Source: an uncultured Eubacteriales bacterium (GTDB lineage: Bacteria > Bacillota > Clostridia > Lachnospirales > Lachnospiraceae). Taken from it: 64,000 bases of DNA. Made by a program: the position numbers and the translations under genes. The DNA is taken from assembly GCA_949292785.1 (NCBI GenBank), contig CASFBK010000002.1, forward strand, positions 248,001 through 312,000. Reading direction: 5' to 3'. This document shows, one piece after another, positions 42,687 through 52,316 of the stretch (position 1 is the stretch's first letter; each line of letters starts with the position of its first letter). The notes beneath the pieces are model-generated. The model was not told where the DNA came from. It ran no database searches and saw only the letters and a list, made by a program, of their open reading frames with translations.

Positions 42687-44078
42687 ATGAAAAAGAAATT
42701 AGTAAGCGTATTGTTATGTCTCAGTATGGCTTCCGCTATGTTGGCAGGATGTGGTTCTGGTAATGGAACAACAAACACAGACGCGCAGAAAGAAGAGGGG
42801 AATGGAGAAACATCAGATGGTGGAGAAGCATCTGACAGTGAGGAAGGAAAGGTATTAAACATTTACTGCTGGAATGAAGAATTTAAGTCCCGCATTACCG
42901 ACCATTATCCAAGCTATGAGGTAGTAGATGCAACAACAGGTAAGATTGGTGATGTAACGGTAAAATGGAACATTACTCCAAATGATGACAATGCATATCA
43001 GAACAATCTGGATGCTACCCTGTTAAAACAGGCAGATGCAGCAGCAGACGATAAGATTGATATCTTCTTAGTAGAAGCTGACTATGCATTAAAGTATGTA
43101 GATACAGATTATACAATGCCGGTAGAAGATTTGGGAATTACCGAAGCTGATTTAGCAAATCAGTATCCGTATACCAAGGATATCGTAACGGATTCTAACG
43201 GGGTATTAAAAGGAGTTTCCTGGCAGGGATGCCCTGGTGCATTGTTCTATAACCGCGAAGCTGCAAAGGAAGTGTTAGGAACAGATGACCCAGCAGCAGT
43301 ACAGGAATATGTAAAAGACTGGGATACCTTTAGAGAAACTGCAAAAACCATGAAGGAGGGCGGATATTCCATTATGTCTTCCGTAAATGACAGTTATCGT
43401 GTATATTCCAACAATGTATCTTCCAAATGGGTAGAAGATGGAAAAATCAACATTGATGATAATATTATGAAATGGGTAGATGATTCGAAAGAGCTGGTAG
43501 ATGCAGGCGAAACAGGAACCCATGAACTGTGGAGCGACGACTGGAGCAAAGGATTCTATCCGGAAGGAAAGGTATTCTGCTACTTTGGACCTGCATGGCT
43601 TATCAACTTCAGTATGGCTGCTGACACCGAAGGAAGTATCGGATATGAAGGCGGCTGGGGTGCAACGGAAGGACCACAGGGCTTCTTCTGGGGCGGAACA
43701 TGGATTTGTGCAGCAACCGGTACCGATAACCCAAGCATCGTAAAAGATATTATGTATCAGATGACATGCAAAGAAGACATTATGACAGAAATTGTAAAAG
43801 ATGATGATGATTTTGTAAATAATAAACCTGCAATGGATAACATGGCAGCAGACACCAGCTATTCCAGTAAGATACTGGGTGGACAGAATCCGCTGAGCAT
43901 TTACTGTGCCGGCGTAGAAGACCTTGATTTGGGCAATCTTTCTGCATATGACCAGGGATGTAACGAAGAATTCCAGAATGCAATGAAAAACTACTTCGAG
44001 GGTAACGCCACAAAGGAAGAGGCATTAGACCAGTTCTATAAAGCAGTAGTAGAAAAATATCCGGAATTAACATATTAA
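42687..44078 (+). CDS. Carbohydrate ABC transporter substrate-binding lipoprotein
   Basis: A 463-residue lipoprotein: signal peptide with lipobox LAGC and acylated Cys22, a Gly/Ser/Thr/Glu-rich linker to about residue 53, then a family-1 extracellular sugar-binding domain beginning VLNIYCWNEEFKSRI. Three permease/SBP genes follow the LacI gene in order, without an ATPase, which must be shared from elsewhere (MsmX/UgpC-type). Operator and cbp neighbourhood suggest cellobiose or short cellodextrins as substrate. AAGGAGG precedes the ATG. A terminator follows, which would raise binding-protein expression over the permeases. Confidence 0.9.
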   Translation: MKKKLVSVLLCLSMASAMLAGCGSGNGTTNTDAQKEEGNGETSDGGEASDSEEGKVLNIYCWNEEFKSRITDHYPSYEVVDATTGKIGDVTVKWNITPNDDNAYQNNLDATLLKQADAAADDKIDIFLVEADYALKYVDTDYTMPVEDLGITEADLANQYPYTKDIVTDSNGVLKGVSWQGCPGALFYNREAAKEVLGTDDPAAVQEYVKDWDTFRETAKTMKEGGYSIMSSVNDSYRVYSNNVSSKWVEDGKINIDDNIMKWVDDSKELVDAGETGTHELWSDDWSKGFYPEGKVFCYFGPAWLINFSMAADTEGSIGYEGGWGATEGPQGFFWGGTWICAATGTDNPSIVKDIMYQMTCKEDIMTEIVKDDDDFVNNKPAMDNMAADTSYSSKILGGQNPLSIYCAGVEDLDLGNLSAYDQGCNEEFQNAMKNYFEGNATKEEALDQFYKAVVEKYPELTY

Positions 44079-44115
44079 GAAATACTGACATTTGGAAGCG
44101 TGAGCTTTCAGAAAG

Positions 44116-44157
44116 ACCGTGCCTGTCAGGCAAGAAGAGGGGCAGGCATGGTTTTTC
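44116..44157 (+). terminator. Intra-operon terminator after the binding-protein gene
   Basis: ACCGTGCCTG (44116-44125) pairs with CAGGCATGGT (44143-44152, one G-T pair), followed by TTTTTCT. It probably allows partial read-through to the permeases. Confidence 0.75.
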
Positions 44158-44170
44158 TATCTTAGCAGTG

Positions 44171-44232
44171 GGTACAGTGCTGACAGCAGCTCTGCCGTGG
44201 ATGGTAGGAAGATATGCTGTGAACACTGTACC
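44171..44232 (+). other. Second intra-operon inverted repeat
   Basis: GGTACAGTG (44171-44179) and CACTGTACC (44224-44232) are perfect 9-base complements with a 44-base loop, between the terminator and the first permease gene. It may stabilise or process the mRNA; no T tract follows. Confidence 0.5.
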
Positions 44233-44261
44233 AAGAGTAGAAGGAAAAGGAGGTTTAAGGT

Positions 44262-45173
44262 ATGAAAAAGAATGCAAAAGCAGTCAGATATAATAAATGG
44301 GGCTATATCTTTCTGATACCATTTATTGTGGTTTTTGTAGTATTTCAGTTAATACCGCTGGTTACGACCATTTATAACAGCTTTTTTGAAAATTATATGT
44401 CAGGACTGACTCAGGTAGGTCCGAATTTTGTGGGAATGGAAAATTATAAAAAGCTGTTCACAGGAGGAGATGTCTGGATATATGCCAAAAATACCATGGT
44501 GATGTGGATTTTATGTTTTATCCCGCAGATTCTGTTATCCCTGCTGCTGGGCGCATGGTTTTCCGATGTGCAGTTAAAATTGAAAGGCTCCAGATTTTTT
44601 AAGACCGTTATCTATTTGCCAAATCTGATTATGGCATCTGCATTTGCAATGTTATTCTTTACCCTGTTCTCTGATGGGGGACCTATCAATTCTATGTTGA
44701 TGCAGATTGGATTTATTGACACACCTTATAAATTCCTTTCCAATACAGGAAGCGCCAGAGGGTTGATTGCATTCATGAACTGTCTGATGTGGTTTGGAAA
44801 TACCACAATACTTCTGATGGCAGGAATGATGGGAATTGACACGTCTCTGTTTGAGGCAGCAGAAGTGGATGGAGCAACCTCCACCCAGGTATTTTTTAAG
44901 ATTACCTTACCGCTGCTTCGTCCAATCCTGGTATATGTAATGATTACATCATTACTTGGCGGCTTGCAATTATTTGATGTTCCGCAGATTTTAACCAATG
45001 GAACCGGTGACCCGATGCGTACCACCATGACCCTGATTATGTTCCTGAACAAACATCTGTACAGTAAGAACTATGGTATGGCAGGTGCATTATCTGTAAT
45101 CCTGTTTATTATCAGTGCAATTTTAAGCTTTATTGTGTTTAAGGTAACTGGTAATGATAAGAGAAAGGGGTAA
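44262..45173 (+). CDS. Sugar ABC transporter permease (MalF/UgpA type)
   Basis: A 303-residue membrane protein with six helices and the EAA loop (EAAEVDGATSTQVFFKITLP, about residues 205-224) that contacts the ATPase. AAAGGAGG precedes the ATG. It partners the permease that begins five bases after its stop and the lipoprotein upstream. It is the inner-membrane channel for the putative cellobiose importer. Confidence 0.92.
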   Translation: MKKNAKAVRYNKWGYIFLIPFIVVFVVFQLIPLVTTIYNSFFENYMSGLTQVGPNFVGMENYKKLFTGGDVWIYAKNTMVMWILCFIPQILLSLLLGAWFSDVQLKLKGSRFFKTVIYLPNLIMASAFAMLFFTLFSDGGPINSMLMQIGFIDTPYKFLSNTGSARGLIAFMNCLMWFGNTTILLMAGMMGIDTSLFEAAEVDGATSTQVFFKITLPLLRPILVYVMITSLLGGLQLFDVPQILTNGTGDPMRTTMTLIMFLNKHLYSKNYGMAGALSVILFIISAILSFIVFKVTGNDKRKG

Positions 45174-45178
45174 TTACT

Positions 45179-46036
45179 ATGGAAAATCAGAAAAAGCAAA
45201 AGGGCATGAGCATACATGCAAGACGAAGCGTCGCCTATATTGTACTTGTAATGATTTCATTTTTCTGTCTGTTTTGGTTTTATGTCCTGTTTATCAATGC
45301 AACCAGATCAAACGGAGAATTGCAGAAAGGATTTACATTAATTCCAAGTACCAATCTTCTTACAAACTGGAAGAATCTGGTGAGCGGTACACTTCCAATC
45401 TGGTCAGGAATGTTGAACAGTTTAATCGTATCAGCTTGTAGTGCGGTATTATGCGTATACTTTTCTACCATGACCGCATACGCAATCCATGCTTATGAAT
45501 TTAAACTGAAAAAATTTATCTATCCGTTTATTCTGATGATTATGATGATTCCGACGCAGGTAACGGCGCTTGGATTTGTTAAGCTGGTATCTAATATGGG
45601 ACTTGAGGATTCCCTGATTCCATTGATTGTGCCATCTGTTGCATCACCGGTTGTTTTCTTCTATATTAAACAATATATGGAAAGTTCCCTGCCGTTGTCT
45701 CTGATAGAAGCCGCCCGTATTGACGGTTCCGGAGAGTTTAAAACCTTTAATGCGATTGTGCTGCCGTTGATGAAGCCGGCGATTGCAGTACAGGCAATCT
45801 TCACTTTTGTAAGCAGCTGGAACAATTATTTTACACCTGCATTGATTCTGCATAATGATAAAAAGAAGACCCTGCCAATTCTCATTGCACAGCTTCGTTC
45901 GGCAGACTGGCTGAAGTTTGACATGGGGCAGGTATATGTCATGATTGCATTTTCCATTTTTCCGGTTATCATTGTATATCTGATACTGTCCAAACACATT
46001 GTCCAGGGTGTTGCCTTAGGAAGTGTAAAAGGATAA
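45179..46036 (+). CDS. Sugar ABC transporter permease (MalG/UgpE type)
   Basis: A 285-residue, six-helix permease with the EAA loop EAARIDGSGEFKTFNAIVLP (about 175-194) and the C-terminal QGVALGSVKG typical of MalG-type subunits. Ribosome site AAAGGGG. It ends the cellobiose-importer operon and is followed by a strong terminator. Confidence 0.92.
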   Translation: MENQKKQKGMSIHARRSVAYIVLVMISFFCLFWFYVLFINATRSNGELQKGFTLIPSTNLLTNWKNLVSGTLPIWSGMLNSLIVSACSAVLCVYFSTMTAYAIHAYEFKLKKFIYPFILMIMMIPTQVTALGFVKLVSNMGLEDSLIPLIVPSVASPVVFFYIKQYMESSLPLSLIEAARIDGSGEFKTFNAIVLPLMKPAIAVQAIFTFVSSWNNYFTPALILHNDKKKTLPILIAQLRSADWLKFDMGQVYVMIAFSIFPVIIVYLILSKHIVQGVALGSVKG

Positions 46037-46057
46037 AGCGTAGAGAGCGTGAAAAAG

Positions 46058-46086
46058 GCTGACGTATGTTCGTCAGCTTTTTTTTC
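46058..46086 (+). terminator. Terminator of the putative cellobiose-importer operon
   Basis: GCTGACG (46058-46064) pairs with CGTCAGC (46071-46077), followed by eight T. Between here and the promoter at 46252 the sequence is AT-rich, with no gene. Confidence 0.9.
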
Positions 46087-46230
46087 GTCTATCACAGAAG
46101 GAAAAATAAGGAAACAGTTTCGTAAGAAATTCACAAAAATTATCTCTTTTTCAATATAACCACCCAAAATATATGAAAAATGCATAAAATACAACTAAAA
46201 TACTGGCTGATTTATAGTAAAAATAAGGGA

Positions 46231-46281
46231 AAACGGTTACGCAAATTCAAATTGACCGTTTCTTAACACATGCCATATAAT
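46231..46281 (+). promoter_or_regulatory. Promoter and operator of the starch/maltodextrin operon
   Basis: TTGACC (46252-46257), 18 bases, TATAAT (46276-46281). AAACGGT (46231-46237) and ACCGTTT (46255-46261) form an inverted repeat overlapping the -35 box. Such AACGGTT half-sites suit a LacI-family protein, possibly the one encoded at 52317. Confidence 0.65.
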
Positions 46282-46347
46282 CATCTTATCAAAAGCAAAA
46301 GCGCGCGTTTGCCGGTGATGTCAGAATTAAGATAGGAGGAAGGATTT

Positions 46348-47508
46348 ATGAGGAAAATGTTTAAGAAGCTGTCATTTTTACTGGCGGCGGTAATGATGAT
46401 GATAACGGTATTTCAAATACCGGTGATGGCGGCACCAGCAGAGGATATGACAATTATTTATGCACAGGTTCCACAGGATTGGGAGGCTCCCTGTATCTGG
46501 GCGTGGGACGAGGATGGAAATAACGCTTTTGCAGCATGGCCTGGCGGAAGCATGGAGGCAGATGCTGATAATGAAGGTTGGTATTATGCATGGATTCCAA
46601 GCTGGGCAAATCATGTAATCATCAATGGAAATGAAGGAGATGTACAGACCGGGGAACAGGTGCTGGAAGGGAAAAATGCATGGATTACGGTTGCATCCCC
46701 AGAAGAAGTTACCATTTCCTATGAACAGCAGACTACTGGTGAGATACCGGAATATGTAGAAACTTTTACGGTACATGCAAAGGTAGCGGATAGCTGGAGC
46801 GAACCGAATCTGTGGGCGTGGTCCGTACCGGATGGAACCAATGTGTATGAAGCATGGCCGGGAGAACCGATGACAATGGGAGAAGACGGATGGTATACCA
46901 TGGAAGTTCCGACCTGGGTCAATTCGTTGATTGTTAATGCCAATGGAGGTGAGGTTCAGACCGAGGACCTTTCTGTAGATGCAGCAGAAGTATGGATTAC
47001 CGTTGCAGAAGATGGAAGCTTTGAGTTTACCTATGATGACCCGGAACAGAAAGAAATCGGCACAATCATGGTAAGAGTAATAGCGCCTTCTGACTGGGAG
47101 GCTCCGAATCTGTGGGCATGGTCCGCACCGGACGGAACAAATGTATTTACTACCTGGCCGGGAGAACCCTTAGAGGAGGGACTGGATGGCTGGCTCAAGA
47201 AAGAGGTTCCGGGCTGGGTAAACTCCCTGATTGTAAATGGAAACGAGGGAAGTGTTCAGACTACGGACATTTCTGTTGAGGCTGGAAAAGATGTGTGGCT
47301 TGTGGTAAAAGGTCCGGAAGAGGCAGAAGTATATTATGAAGAGCCGCAGATAGAACAGGAAACAGAGGAAGCAAAGTCCGAAAAAGCTGAAACAGAAAAA
47401 CCGGCAGAAGAAAAAAGCGATATGACAATGGTCTGGGTTATCATTGTAATTGTAGTTGCAGCAGCGGTGATAGCCGGAGTGGTAGTTATCAAAAAGAAGA
47501 AAAAATAG
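46348..47508 (+). CDS. Cell-surface starch-binding protein with three CBM26-like repeats
   Basis: A 386-residue exported protein: signal peptide (residues 1-28, ending VMAAPA), three tandem modules of about 95 residues (approximately 30-120, 128-222, 226-325), an acidic Glu/Lys linker, and a C-terminal membrane helix (about 357-380) with KKKKK. Each module repeats W-E-(A/P)-x-x-(I/L)WAW, AWPG and the NxxxGxVQT strip, typical of CBM26 alpha-glucan-binding modules. There is no catalytic domain. It would hold starch or maltodextrins at the cell surface for the ABC importer encoded next. GGAGGAAGG precedes the ATG. Confidence 0.85.
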   Translation: MRKMFKKLSFLLAAVMMMITVFQIPVMAAPAEDMTIIYAQVPQDWEAPCIWAWDEDGNNAFAAWPGGSMEADADNEGWYYAWIPSWANHVIINGNEGDVQTGEQVLEGKNAWITVASPEEVTISYEQQTTGEIPEYVETFTVHAKVADSWSEPNLWAWSVPDGTNVYEAWPGEPMTMGEDGWYTMEVPTWVNSLIVNANGGEVQTEDLSVDAAEVWITVAEDGSFEFTYDDPEQKEIGTIMVRVIAPSDWEAPNLWAWSAPDGTNVFTTWPGEPLEEGLDGWLKKEVPGWVNSLIVNGNEGSVQTTDISVEAGKDVWLVVKGPEEAEVYYEEPQIEQETEEAKSEKAETEKPAEEKSDMTMVWVIIVIVVAAAVIAGVVVIKKKKK

Positions 47509-47547
47509 CAAAGGCAAATTGGTTACAAGTTGCGAGGAGGAACAGAT

Positions 47548-48765
47548 ATGAAGAAAATACTTGCAGTATTGCTGTGTATGGGATTGACGGCTGGGATGCT
47601 TAGCGGATGTGGAAAAAGCGGGCAACAGGACAGTAAGACCGATGCGGCAACCATTACCATCTGGCATGACAAAGAGGATGAGGTGGCACAGGTTCTTCAA
47701 GAAGAACTAGAAAAACTAGAACCGGAGGTACATGTGGTTCTGGAGAAGAAAAGTGACTTGACAGAAGCGTTGAAGGTAGTTGGAAATGACCCCAATGCTG
47801 CGCCTGATATGTACTTTTTCGCTCATGATAAGATTGGTGTTTATGCGGAAATGGGAATCCTCGCACCAATTACAGATATTATTCCGGAGGAAGAGCTGAA
47901 CCGGTATATGGATATGACATTAGAGGCAGCAACCTATAAGGGTGAGATTTATCAGTTGCCTATCTATTATGAAACCCTGCTGTTTTTGTACAACCGTCTT
48001 TATATGAGTGAGGAAGATGTGCCAAAGACAACAGAGGAATTATATGCTTACATGCAGGAAAAAACCAAAGGTGGACATTATGGCTTTGTGGAGCAGCACA
48101 GCACGCCATATTATGCGGCCGGATGGATTCATGGTTTTGGCGGTTATCTCATTAATGAGGATGGAGAACCGGGACTAAACAGCCCGGAGACAATACAGGC
48201 ATTAGAATATCATAAGAAGTTTGTAGACCTGATGCCGGGAGAAACGGAATATGCCACGGTCAATACTTTATTTAATGAAGGGAAAGCCCATGCAACCATT
48301 GCAGGCCCATGGCTGATTCCGACCGTTAAGGCAAGTGGTATGGACGTAGGAGTAGCATCCATGCCGGTAATTGATGAAACGGGCGCGCCTGTCTCACCTT
48401 ATACCGGTGTTCAGGGAATTCAGGTATTAAAATATGCTGCAGAAAATAAAAGTGAAGCAGTGGAAAAGATACTGCGCCAGCTGATGGAGCCGGATATTGG
48501 TGTAAAGCTTGCACAGGCAAGTGGCTGTGCTCCGGCAAATGAAGCTTGCTATGAGATGGAAGCGGTTACCGGTGATGAAGTGGTAATGGCGATGAAGGAA
48601 ACAGCAGAAAATGCGGTACCGATGCCAAATATACCGGAAATGGATGTGATGTGGACGGTAGCCGGAAATCTTTTGACGGATGTAAATATGAGCGGTAAGG
48701 ATGTTACGGAAAGTGCCAATGAGGCACAGAAAGAAGCAGAGCAGCTCATTGAAAGTATGAAATAG
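47548..48765 (+). CDS. Maltodextrin-type ABC transporter binding lipoprotein
   Basis: A 405-residue lipoprotein with lipobox LSGC (Cys21) and a MalE-like fold: TITIWHDKEDEVAQVLQEEL at the start, YQLPIYYETLLFLYNRLYM in the middle and the NEGKAHATIAGPWLIP strip that is typical of MalE/GanX-type proteins. GAGGAGG selects the ATG at 47548; the TTG at 47530 overlaps it. It sits between the CBM26 surface protein and two permeases. Maltodextrins are the expected substrate from family and context. Confidence 0.9.
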   Translation: MKKILAVLLCMGLTAGMLSGCGKSGQQDSKTDAATITIWHDKEDEVAQVLQEELEKLEPEVHVVLEKKSDLTEALKVVGNDPNAAPDMYFFAHDKIGVYAEMGILAPITDIIPEEELNRYMDMTLEAATYKGEIYQLPIYYETLLFLYNRLYMSEEDVPKTTEELYAYMQEKTKGGHYGFVEQHSTPYYAAGWIHGFGGYLINEDGEPGLNSPETIQALEYHKKFVDLMPGETEYATVNTLFNEGKAHATIAGPWLIPTVKASGMDVGVASMPVIDETGAPVSPYTGVQGIQVLKYAAENKSEAVEKILRQLMEPDIGVKLAQASGCAPANEACYEMEAVTGDEVVMAMKETAENAVPMPNIPEMDVMWTVAGNLLTDVNMSGKDVTESANEAQKEAEQLIESMK

Positions 48766-48783
48766 GATGGAAGGTGACAGAAG

Positions 48784-49686
48784 TTGGATAACAAGAAAAA
48801 GAAATGGACAGAGGTAGTATTTTCCTACCTCTGGTCCGCACCATCCCTGATATTGATTCTGTTGATTGTTATTTTTCCCATTCTCTATACAGGATATATT
48901 TCTTTGACCAATATGAATGTATATCACTGGAATAATTACAGAATCATTGGATTGGAAAATTATAAGAATGCATTGCTGGTATTGGATAATGGGTTTCTGA
49001 CAGCATTGCTGCTTACGGTTCTATGGACCATTGTAAATATGGTATTGCAGTTAGTCATTGCATTTCTTCTGGCAAGTGTGCTGAATTTAAAAGGTTTAAG
49101 ACTTCGTAATATTTACCGGACTCTTTTAATTTTTCCATGGGCAATGCCCGGATATGTGTCTATTTTACTGTGGAAAACAGGAATGTTCAATTCCCAGTTT
49201 GGTCTGCTGAATCAGTGGATGGCAAAATTGGGATTAGAGCCCGTAAGATGGCTGGGCGGAGATGTTTCCGCATTCTTAAGCTGTACCGTGGTGAATCTCT
49301 GGCTGGCACTGCCTTTTATGATTACCATCATAGATGGCGCTTTGCAAAGTGTAGATAAAAGCTACTATGAAAGTGCACTGTTAGATGGAGCCGGATGGAT
49401 AAAGCGAAATTTCTACATTACCATTCCGCTGATTAAGCCAATTATTGCGCCTTCTGTGATAATCACCACATTTACCACATTTAAGCAGTTTGATGTGATT
49501 TACCTTTTGACACAGCAGGTAGGAGCAAAAACGGGAGCGAATATCCATACCATTCTGACTTATGCCTATGAAAAGGCATTTATTACGAATAATTACGGAT
49601 ACAGCTCTGCCATTTCAATTATTATTTTTATCATATTGATTGCTTTTTCTGCGGTAACGAATATGAAACCAAAGGAGGAACGGTAA
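48784..49686 (+). CDS. Maltodextrin ABC transporter permease (MalF-like)
   Basis: A 300-residue, six-helix permease. It begins with TTG at 48784, behind GGAAGGTG; the MDNKKKKWTEVVFSYLWSAP opening is sensible and no ATG start exists earlier. The EAA-like loop is ESALLDGAGWIKRNFYITIP. Its stop overlaps the next permease start. It works with the upstream binding protein. Confidence 0.9.
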   Translation: MDNKKKKWTEVVFSYLWSAPSLILILLIVIFPILYTGYISLTNMNVYHWNNYRIIGLENYKNALLVLDNGFLTALLLTVLWTIVNMVLQLVIAFLLASVLNLKGLRLRNIYRTLLIFPWAMPGYVSILLWKTGMFNSQFGLLNQWMAKLGLEPVRWLGGDVSAFLSCTVVNLWLALPFMITIIDGALQSVDKSYYESALLDGAGWIKRNFYITIPLIKPIIAPSVIITTFTTFKQFDVIYLLTQQVGAKTGANIHTILTYAYEKAFITNNYGYSSAISIIIFIILIAFSAVTNMKPKEER

Positions 49687-50540
49687 TGAGTGGGTCATCC
49701 AGAAGAAAGAGAAAAGAGAGAGCAGGACTTTTGGCAGCAAATGTGTTTTTGATATTGCTTTGTTTTGTGGTACTGATTCCTGTTTTATATGCGGTTTCTG
49801 TTTCTCTAAATGCGGAAAATAGTCTGTTAAGCTCAAATTTTTCCTTTATTCCAAAGAAGTTTACCTGGAATAATTACCGGGCAGTGTTTTTAGAGGAGCC
49901 GGTGCTTCGCTGGTTGAAAAACAGTCTGATTCTTGCAGTAGCCACAGTATTCATTTCCCTTGGAACCGGAATCCCGGCAGCTTATGTGTTTTCGAGAAAG
50001 AATTTTCCGGGAAGAAAGGTCATATTACAACTGTTGATTTTATTGTATGCCTTTCCTTCTCTGCTGTCTATGACAGCGTTGTATCGTCTGTTGACGCCAA
50101 TGGGATTGCTGAATACAAGAACAGGATTGATTATTGTGTATACCGGAACGATGGCAGTATTTGCTCTTTGGAATATGAAGGGATATTTTGATACCATTCC
50201 CGTGGAAATCGAAGAGGCTGCCCGGATGGATGGAGCATCTAATATACAGCTGGTGACAAGAATCGTATTGCCGCTGGCAAAGCCTACCATTGCGGTAACT
50301 GCTATGATGGTATTGATTTATGTATGGAATGAATATATTTTTGCAATTAACTTTATGACGGGAAGTGACACCTATACGCTGGCAGCAGGACTTTATTCCC
50401 TGCAGGCAACAGAAATGAGCGGAAGCTGGCCTATCTTTGCAGCTGCCTCTATGGTAGTATCAATCCCTATATTGCTGGTATTTTTTGCACTGCAGAAGAA
50501 TATGCAGACAGGTCTCACATCAGGCGGTGTGAAGGGCTAA
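49686..50540 (+). CDS. Maltodextrin ABC transporter permease (MalG-like)
   Basis: A 284-residue, six-helix permease with the EAA loop EEAARMDGASNIQLVTRIVL and a C-terminal QTGLTSGGVKG, both characteristic of MalG. It starts at an overlapping TAATG, behind AGGAGG, which couples it to the preceding gene. No ATPase gene accompanies the pair, so a shared MsmX-type ATPase is expected. Confidence 0.92.
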   Translation: MSGSSRRKRKERAGLLAANVFLILLCFVVLIPVLYAVSVSLNAENSLLSSNFSFIPKKFTWNNYRAVFLEEPVLRWLKNSLILAVATVFISLGTGIPAAYVFSRKNFPGRKVILQLLILLYAFPSLLSMTALYRLLTPMGLLNTRTGLIIVYTGTMAVFALWNMKGYFDTIPVEIEEAARMDGASNIQLVTRIVLPLAKPTIAVTAMMVLIYVWNEYIFAINFMTGSDTYTLAAGLYSLQATEMSGSWPIFAAASMVVSIPILLVFFALQKNMQTGLTSGGVKG

Positions 50541-50565
50541 AAAATAAGAATAAGGATGTGAGAAA

Positions 50566-52296
50566 ATGAATAAAAGTGCAGTATTACATATCCCCATGTC
50601 TCAGGATGCCTTTGGAACAGATGAAGAGCATGTGACCATTCGTCTGCGGACAGGAAGAGATGATTGTAAGAGCTGTGTGTTGTATTATGGTGACAGGGCA
50701 TGCAGACTGACACCGGTCATTTTTACGGAGGCAGTCATGAATGTTGTAGCACAAAGCGAACTGTTTGATTATTATGAAGTACAGCTGGAAAGAACTTATA
50801 AGCGGTTGTGTTATTACTTCAAATTAGAGGATGGAGCAGAATCCGTACTCTATTATGGAGATGAATTCCATTCGGGTCCGGTAGATGACCGTTCGGAATA
50901 TTACCAGCTGCCTTTCCATCACCGGGCTGACATTGTAAGACCACCGGAATGGGCAAAGGATACCATTATCTATAATATCTTTCCGGACAGCTTTGCCACT
51001 TCGAAAGGGTATATCAGCAAGTGTGGTATGGAAAAAGAGTTCGAAGGAAAGAAAGTGCGTGGAAAGCTTGGCGGAACCATTCGGGGAATTATGGAAAATG
51101 TGGAATACTTAGAAGAACTCGGCGTCAATGCTGTTTATATTAACCCGATTTTTGCAGCAGGCGAGTATCATAAGTATGATTTGCTGGATTATTTTCATAT
51201 CGACCCATGTTTTGGAACCAACGAAGAATTTAAAAATATGGTAAACTTATTTCATGCACATGGAATCCGTGTTATCATAGATGGTGTGTTCAATCACTGT
51301 GGATGGCAGTTTCATGCCTTTGAAGATGTTGTGGAAAAAGGAGAAAAATCAGAGTATAAGGACTGGTTCTATCGGTTGGAATATCCGGTGGTGCGTCCTG
51401 AAGACCCGGAGACGTATCCCGATTACGAATGTTTTGGTTATGAGCGAATGATGCCGAAATTAAATACACAAAATCCGGAGGTAGAAGAATATTTTTGTAA
51501 AGTGTGCCGGTACTGGCTGGAGGAGTTTGATATTGATGGCTGGCGTCTGGATGTGGCAAGTGAGGTAAACGACCATTTCTGGAGAAAATTTGCAGAAACA
51601 GCAAAGTCCGTAAAAAAAGACGCGATTTTGATTGGGGAGGTCTGGGAAACGGCGTCCCACTGGTTAGACGGAACCATATTTGATTCCACGATGAACTATG
51701 ATTTTCGCAAGCATTGTAGAAGATTCTTTGGAGATGCCTCCATTGATGCGGCAGAGTTTGACGGAAGGATTACCAATATGCGAATGCGTTACCGGAGCCA
51801 GACCGTGTATGCCCAGCTGAACCTGCTGGACAGTCACGATGTAAGTCGTTTTCTATCTCTCTGTAGTGGAGACCGGGAGCGCTATCAGCTGGCAGTGCTT
51901 TTTCAGATGACCTTTCCGGGAATGCCATCCGTATTTTATGGAGATGAGCAGGGAATTGAGGGAATCTTGGAGGAGGAATACCGCCATCCGATGATATGGA
52001 ATCAAGAGGACGATTTGTTTGCTTTTTTTAAAAAAGCAATTTCATTGCGAAAGAATGAGAAGATTTTACGCCAGGGAACGTATCGAACCATTTTAGCAGA
52101 AAAGAAAAGCAGGCTTTATGTGTATGAGCGGGAACTGGATGGAGAGAAAATCAGAATTTTCCTGAATATGGATGAAAAGGAGCAGAATATTTCTGGCTTA
52201 TGTGACGGAACGGAGATACTCTGGCAAGAAGGAAAAAGCGGGGACAGGCTTATGCCAAAGGGATTTTTGGTAGAGCGTGTCACGGAAAAAATCTGA
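50566..52296 (+). CDS. GH13 alpha-glycosidase (neopullulanase/cyclomaltodextrinase type)
   Basis: A 576-residue cytoplasmic enzyme. The N-terminal 120 residues form the CBM34-like domain usual in the neopullulanase group. The (beta/alpha)8 domain carries the three catalytic acids: Asp329 in GWRLDVASE, Glu358 in LIGEVWE and Asp425 in LLDSHDVSRF, plus VFNHCG. It has no signal peptide, so it should cut imported maltodextrins to glucose and maltose. It is in operon with the maltodextrin importer and a LacI gene. Confidence 0.92.
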   Translation: MNKSAVLHIPMSQDAFGTDEEHVTIRLRTGRDDCKSCVLYYGDRACRLTPVIFTEAVMNVVAQSELFDYYEVQLERTYKRLCYYFKLEDGAESVLYYGDEFHSGPVDDRSEYYQLPFHHRADIVRPPEWAKDTIIYNIFPDSFATSKGYISKCGMEKEFEGKKVRGKLGGTIRGIMENVEYLEELGVNAVYINPIFAAGEYHKYDLLDYFHIDPCFGTNEEFKNMVNLFHAHGIRVIIDGVFNHCGWQFHAFEDVVEKGEKSEYKDWFYRLEYPVVRPEDPETYPDYECFGYERMMPKLNTQNPEVEEYFCKVCRYWLEEFDIDGWRLDVASEVNDHFWRKFAETAKSVKKDAILIGEVWETASHWLDGTIFDSTMNYDFRKHCRRFFGDASIDAAEFDGRITNMRMRYRSQTVYAQLNLLDSHDVSRFLSLCSGDRERYQLAVLFQMTFPGMPSVFYGDEQGIEGILEEEYRHPMIWNQEDDLFAFFKKAISLRKNEKILRQGTYRTILAEKKSRLYVYERELDGEKIRIFLNMDEKEQNISGLCDGTEILWQEGKSGDRLMPKGFLVERVTEKI

Positions 52297-52316
52297 TAAC
52301 AGGGAGGCAGGAAAAT

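Noticed and set aside
47170-47700. Minus-strand open frame of 176 codons
   Set aside because: It is antisense to the CBM26 and binding-protein genes and composed of low-complexity Phe/Cys/Leu runs.
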